The notes under the pieces are model-generated. The model had not been told where the DNA came from. It ran no database searches and worked only from the letters and a program-made list of their open reading frames with translations. DNA of 64,000 nt from CAYMZZ01 sp044463125. Its GTDB lineage: Bacteria > Bacteroidota > Bacteroidia > Chitinophagales > Chitinophagaceae. Positions within the stretch are counted from its first letter, which is position 1; every line of letters starts with the position of its first letter. A program made the translations under genes and the position numbers. The DNA lies in assembly GCA_044463125.1 (NCBI GenBank), contig JBIQMS010000016.1, forward strand, positions 1 to 64,000. The letters run 5' to 3'. This document shows, one piece after another, positions 61,784 through 64,000 of the stretch.

Positions 61784-62794
61784 TTATATTTTTACTTCTT
61801 TACCATTGTTTTTGATTGAAATCTGCGATGCTTCCAGGATTTTCACCACCTGCATGCCCAACTGCGCATTGGAGAGTGGTTTTCTTTTCTCGATAACGGA
61901 ACCCACAAAATCAGCAGCCACTCCCGCCAGCGCTTCTTTGGTGGAAAGTTTGGGAATATACACATCGCCCGTCCGGTAGTCAACCATGATCCCGGTTTTA
62001 TCCAGGCCTGTCTTATGGTCATAACCCGTATCATAAACCCGCACTTTTTCAGAAGGCTCCAGGTCATTGTACACAATCATCTTCTTATCACCGCCGATCA
62101 GTGTTTGCCGCACTTTTACGGGCGAGGTCCATGAGCAATTGAAATGCGCGATAAAATCGGATGCATAGTTCACCGTCATGTAGGCGATGTTTTCAATATT
62201 ATTTCTTGTATGAGAAATTCCAGTCGCGTTGATGCTGACCGGTGCTTCGGTTATGAGGTAGGTAAGAATGGAGATATCATGCGGCGCCAGATCCCAGAGC
62301 ACATTTACATCCGGCTGGAAAAGACCCAGGTTGATACGCGAAGAATCGAAATAACGGGGAGTACCCACGGTACCGTCCTCTATCAGCTCTTTCATTTTTT
62401 GTACGGCACCTGTATAAAGAAAGGTATGGTCGGCCATCAGGGTAAGCCCTTTCTGCTCGGCAAGATTGATCAGTTCCTCCGCTTCCGCAACAGTGGAAGT
62501 AATAGGCTTTTCAATCAACACATGCTTTCCTTTCATCAAAGCCTCTTTGGCTAATGCGAAATGTGTGAATACAGGTGTGGCAATGATCACCGCGTCGATT
62601 TCGGGATCATTGATCAGGTCCTGACCTGAAGCTATGCCCTGGATGCCGGGATAGGTCTTGGCCAGGGTAGCCAGTCGTTCCGGCCTTCCGTCGGCCACAG
62701 TCTTTACGGTGCAATTCGGCGTGCTGAAGAAGTTACGTACGATATTTGGCCCCCAGTATCCATAGCCAATAACGCCAACTGTAATGTTTGCCAT
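61784..62794 (-). CDS. Gfo/Idh/MocA oxidoreductase, WbpB/WlbA-like
   Basis: A 336-residue NAD-dependent oxidoreductase. N-terminal Rossmann motif VIGYGYWGPNIVRN, EKPITSTVAEAEEL with the conserved lysine, and DLAPHDISILTYL with the histidine. WbpB/WlbA proteins oxidise the C3 hydroxyl of UDP-GlcNAcA to the 3-keto form used by WbpE. First gene of the ten-gene operon (62794 down to 53441). I see no consensus -7 box in its upstream sequence. Confidence 0.9.
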   Translation of the reverse strand: MANITVGVIGYGYWGPNIVRNFFSTPNCTVKTVADGRPERLATLAKTYPGIQGIASGQDLINDPEIDAVIIATPVFTHFALAKEALMKGKHVLIEKPITSTVAEAEELINLAEQKGLTLMADHTFLYTGAVQKMKELIEDGTVGTPRYFDSSRINLGLFQPDVNVLWDLAPHDISILTYLITEAPVSINATGISHTRNNIENIAYMTVNYASDFIAHFNCSWTSPVKVRQTLIGGDKKMIVYNDLEPSEKVRVYDTGYDHKTGLDKTGIMVDYRTGDVYIPKLSTKEALAGVAADFVGSVIEKRKPLSNAQLGMQVVKILEASQISIKNNGKEVKI

Positions 62795-63215
62795 TTGATG
62801 ATTCGGTTATATAAGTTTAAATAGTTACGGTTTACCAGGCTTTTGCAGGCATGTACTGGATTTTGGGCATTCAGTAGGCTCGGATGATCGGAGATCATTC
62901 AACAATGAAATGGCATGGAATAAACAATAGGAACATTGGGTACTTAGCGATAATTCTGGAGCTTTCGCAGGTTTAATTCTTTGAAGGCCAAAATTACAGG
63001 CTGGTATCAGGCGCTACCAATCAAATGAAGGTCAATGCGTTAAGCATTGCGGCTCAAATGTATAAAAAAAACTTCTTTAATCCTACTATTTTGAGCGACT
63101 GAAATTAAAAATTTCTTTTCCGGGATTCTGCTCAAAGGAATCCTCCGCTCCCGCTATGTATTTCGGTGGTGGGTGACTATATTTATCCGTTAATCGAACC
63201 CAACCTGTTGCCATC
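62795..63215. other. Divergent intergenic region of the sugar operon
   Basis: A 421-bp A/T-rich gap between the oxidoreductase start and the membrane protein start on the other strand. It has only a weak hairpin (CAATGC 63033-63038 with GCATTG 63044-63049). No heptanucleotide repeats, tRNA or credible gene. It presumably carries promoters for both directions, but none matches TAnnTTTG well. Confidence 0.6.
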
Positions 63216-64000
63216 ATGTCCAAACCACCTTTTTCGGTTCTCCACCTTTTCGACCGGATACCCTCCTGGGCTTTTGCCGGCCTGGTTTTTTTGTATTGTA
63301 TTCTGATGACTTTTCAGGGTCTTGATCTTGCGGATGAGGGATTAAATGCAGTTTTCTACCGCAATATATATTCGGATCCGGAAGCGGTGCAGTACACTTT
63401 TATGTTTTGGCTCTCGGGAGTGATAGGCGGAGCGTTCGAATATATTTTCCCAAACATGGGGGTTTGGGGGCATCGGTTAGTTGGGGCATTGACGCTGGGG
63501 GCCACCTGTATGCTGGCCTACAGGCTCTTGCGGCCCCACCTCGGCAAGGCAGCCTTGCGTCTCGGATTATTGTTTGCATTGTTTGTTATCGCCAACAACA
63601 TCCGCATATTTCACTACAATTATCTTTGCATGCTCCTCTATATGCTTTGCGCCCTTTTTCTTTTTAACGGGCTGAAGCATAACAAACCATTCCTGGTTTT
63701 CCTTTCGGGTATGATGGTAGCCTTCGAAACCCTGGCACGCATACCCAGCCTGGTAAACCTGGGCCTGGTATTGGCTATATTCTATTACGGTTACCTGCAA
63801 CAATACAGTTGGGGACGCATGTTCCGACTCGCCTTTATTTTTGGCGGAGGTTTTATTGGTGGACTGTGTGTGATGGTTGCATTTGGAATGGTTACCGGCC
63901 AACTCGAAATCTTCCTCAGCGCTGTCCGGTTGGTAATGGAAATGGGAAGCGGTGGTGCCAGCAGCCATTACGGGATCGGCAAATTGCTGAAGCAGTTCTT
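63216..64000 (+). CDS. Polytopic membrane protein, GT-C-like, partial at window end
   Basis: An open frame from ATG 63216 (MSKPPFSVLHLFDRIPSWAF) to the window edge: 261 codons, no stop. At least seven hydrophobic helices are visible. After helix 1 comes an acidic loop QGLDLADEGLNAVFYRNIY, recalling the DE motif in the first extracytoplasmic loop of GT-C lipid-linked-sugar transferases (ArnT, PMT, GT39/GT83). With the adjacent operon making a probable lipid-linked sugar, a periplasmic transferase is a reasonable guess, but only the N-terminal part is here. Confidence 0.6.
   Translation, partial: MSKPPFSVLHLFDRIPSWAFAGLVFLYCILMTFQGLDLADEGLNAVFYRNIYSDPEAVQYTFMFWLSGVIGGAFEYIFPNMGVWGHRLVGALTLGATCMLAYRLLRPHLGKAALRLGLLFALFVIANNIRIFHYNYLCMLLYMLCALFLFNGLKHNKPFLVFLSGMMVAFETLARIPSLVNLGLVLAIFYYGYLQQYSWGRMFRLAFIFGGGFIGGLCVMVAFGMVTGQLEIFLSAVRLVMEMGSGGASSHYGIGKLLKQF

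Noticed and set aside
63033..63049. Hairpin CAATGC/GCATTG in the divergent gap
   Set aside because: Six-bp stem with no T run, located upstream of both genes; no terminator function expected.

Overview
The window looks like chromosomal DNA of a Bacteroidota bacterium, most likely family Chitinophagaceae. Evidence: a SusC/SusD pair with a DUF1735 lipoprotein, two proteins with the CHU_C / type IX secretion type B C-terminal domain, an OmpA protein with PD40 repeats, tandem 800-residue FtsX/MacB permeases, and promoters of the Bacteroidota TAnnTTTG type. The family-level placement is inference.

Layout. (1) 199-12487, minus strand: an HlyD-like adaptor, a small secreted peptide, a MacB/LolD-like ATPase and four consecutive FtsX/MacB permeases. 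Divergent to it, 12749-15452, is an NtrC-type response regulator overlapping an NtrY-like kinase that probably controls this export operon. (2) 15496-22451: housekeeping genes: a fused alpha-beta 2-oxoacid dehydrogenase E1, an FAH-family protein, pth, rplY, prs, a small membrane protein, radC and a DUF3467 protein. (3) 22581-28253: a susC-susD-DUF1735 uptake operon ended by a strong hairpin. (4) 28420-33168: an outer-membrane pair (PorV/PorQ-like barrel and a helix-hairpin-helix barrel protein), then folD and queE. (5) 33350-39661: a 2103-residue thioester alpha-2-macroglobulin with a SusC-like plug module where the bait region should be. (6) 39923-53433, plus strand: OmpA/PD40 protein, dprA, a T9SS substrate, guaB, lnt, an alpha/beta hydrolase, a PKD T9SS substrate, an SDR and a small secreted protein. 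(7) 53441-62794, minus strand: one tight ten-gene operon for an amino-, acetyl- and probably N-formyl-modified sugar. It combines Wbp/Wlb-type genes (oxidoreductase, aminotransferase, acetyltransferase, atypical nucleotide-sugar dehydrogenase) with Arn-like parts (formyltransferase, GT2 with C-terminal membrane helices, small EamA carrier, second aminotransferase). A GT-C-like membrane protein starts divergently at 63216 and runs off the window.

The gaps hold unusual non-coding structure. Several intergenic regions are filled by degenerate heptanucleotide arrays of three kinds (CGTGARN, CGTNNTA, GTTTARR), usually as inverted left and right arms around a short core. Some begin exactly at, and supply, the stop codons of flanking genes. 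Separately, several genes (guaB and folD most clearly) have a promoter -7 box only 3-4 nt before the ATG, implying leaderless or nearly leaderless transcripts. No tRNA, rRNA, CRISPR array, transposase or phage gene was recognised.
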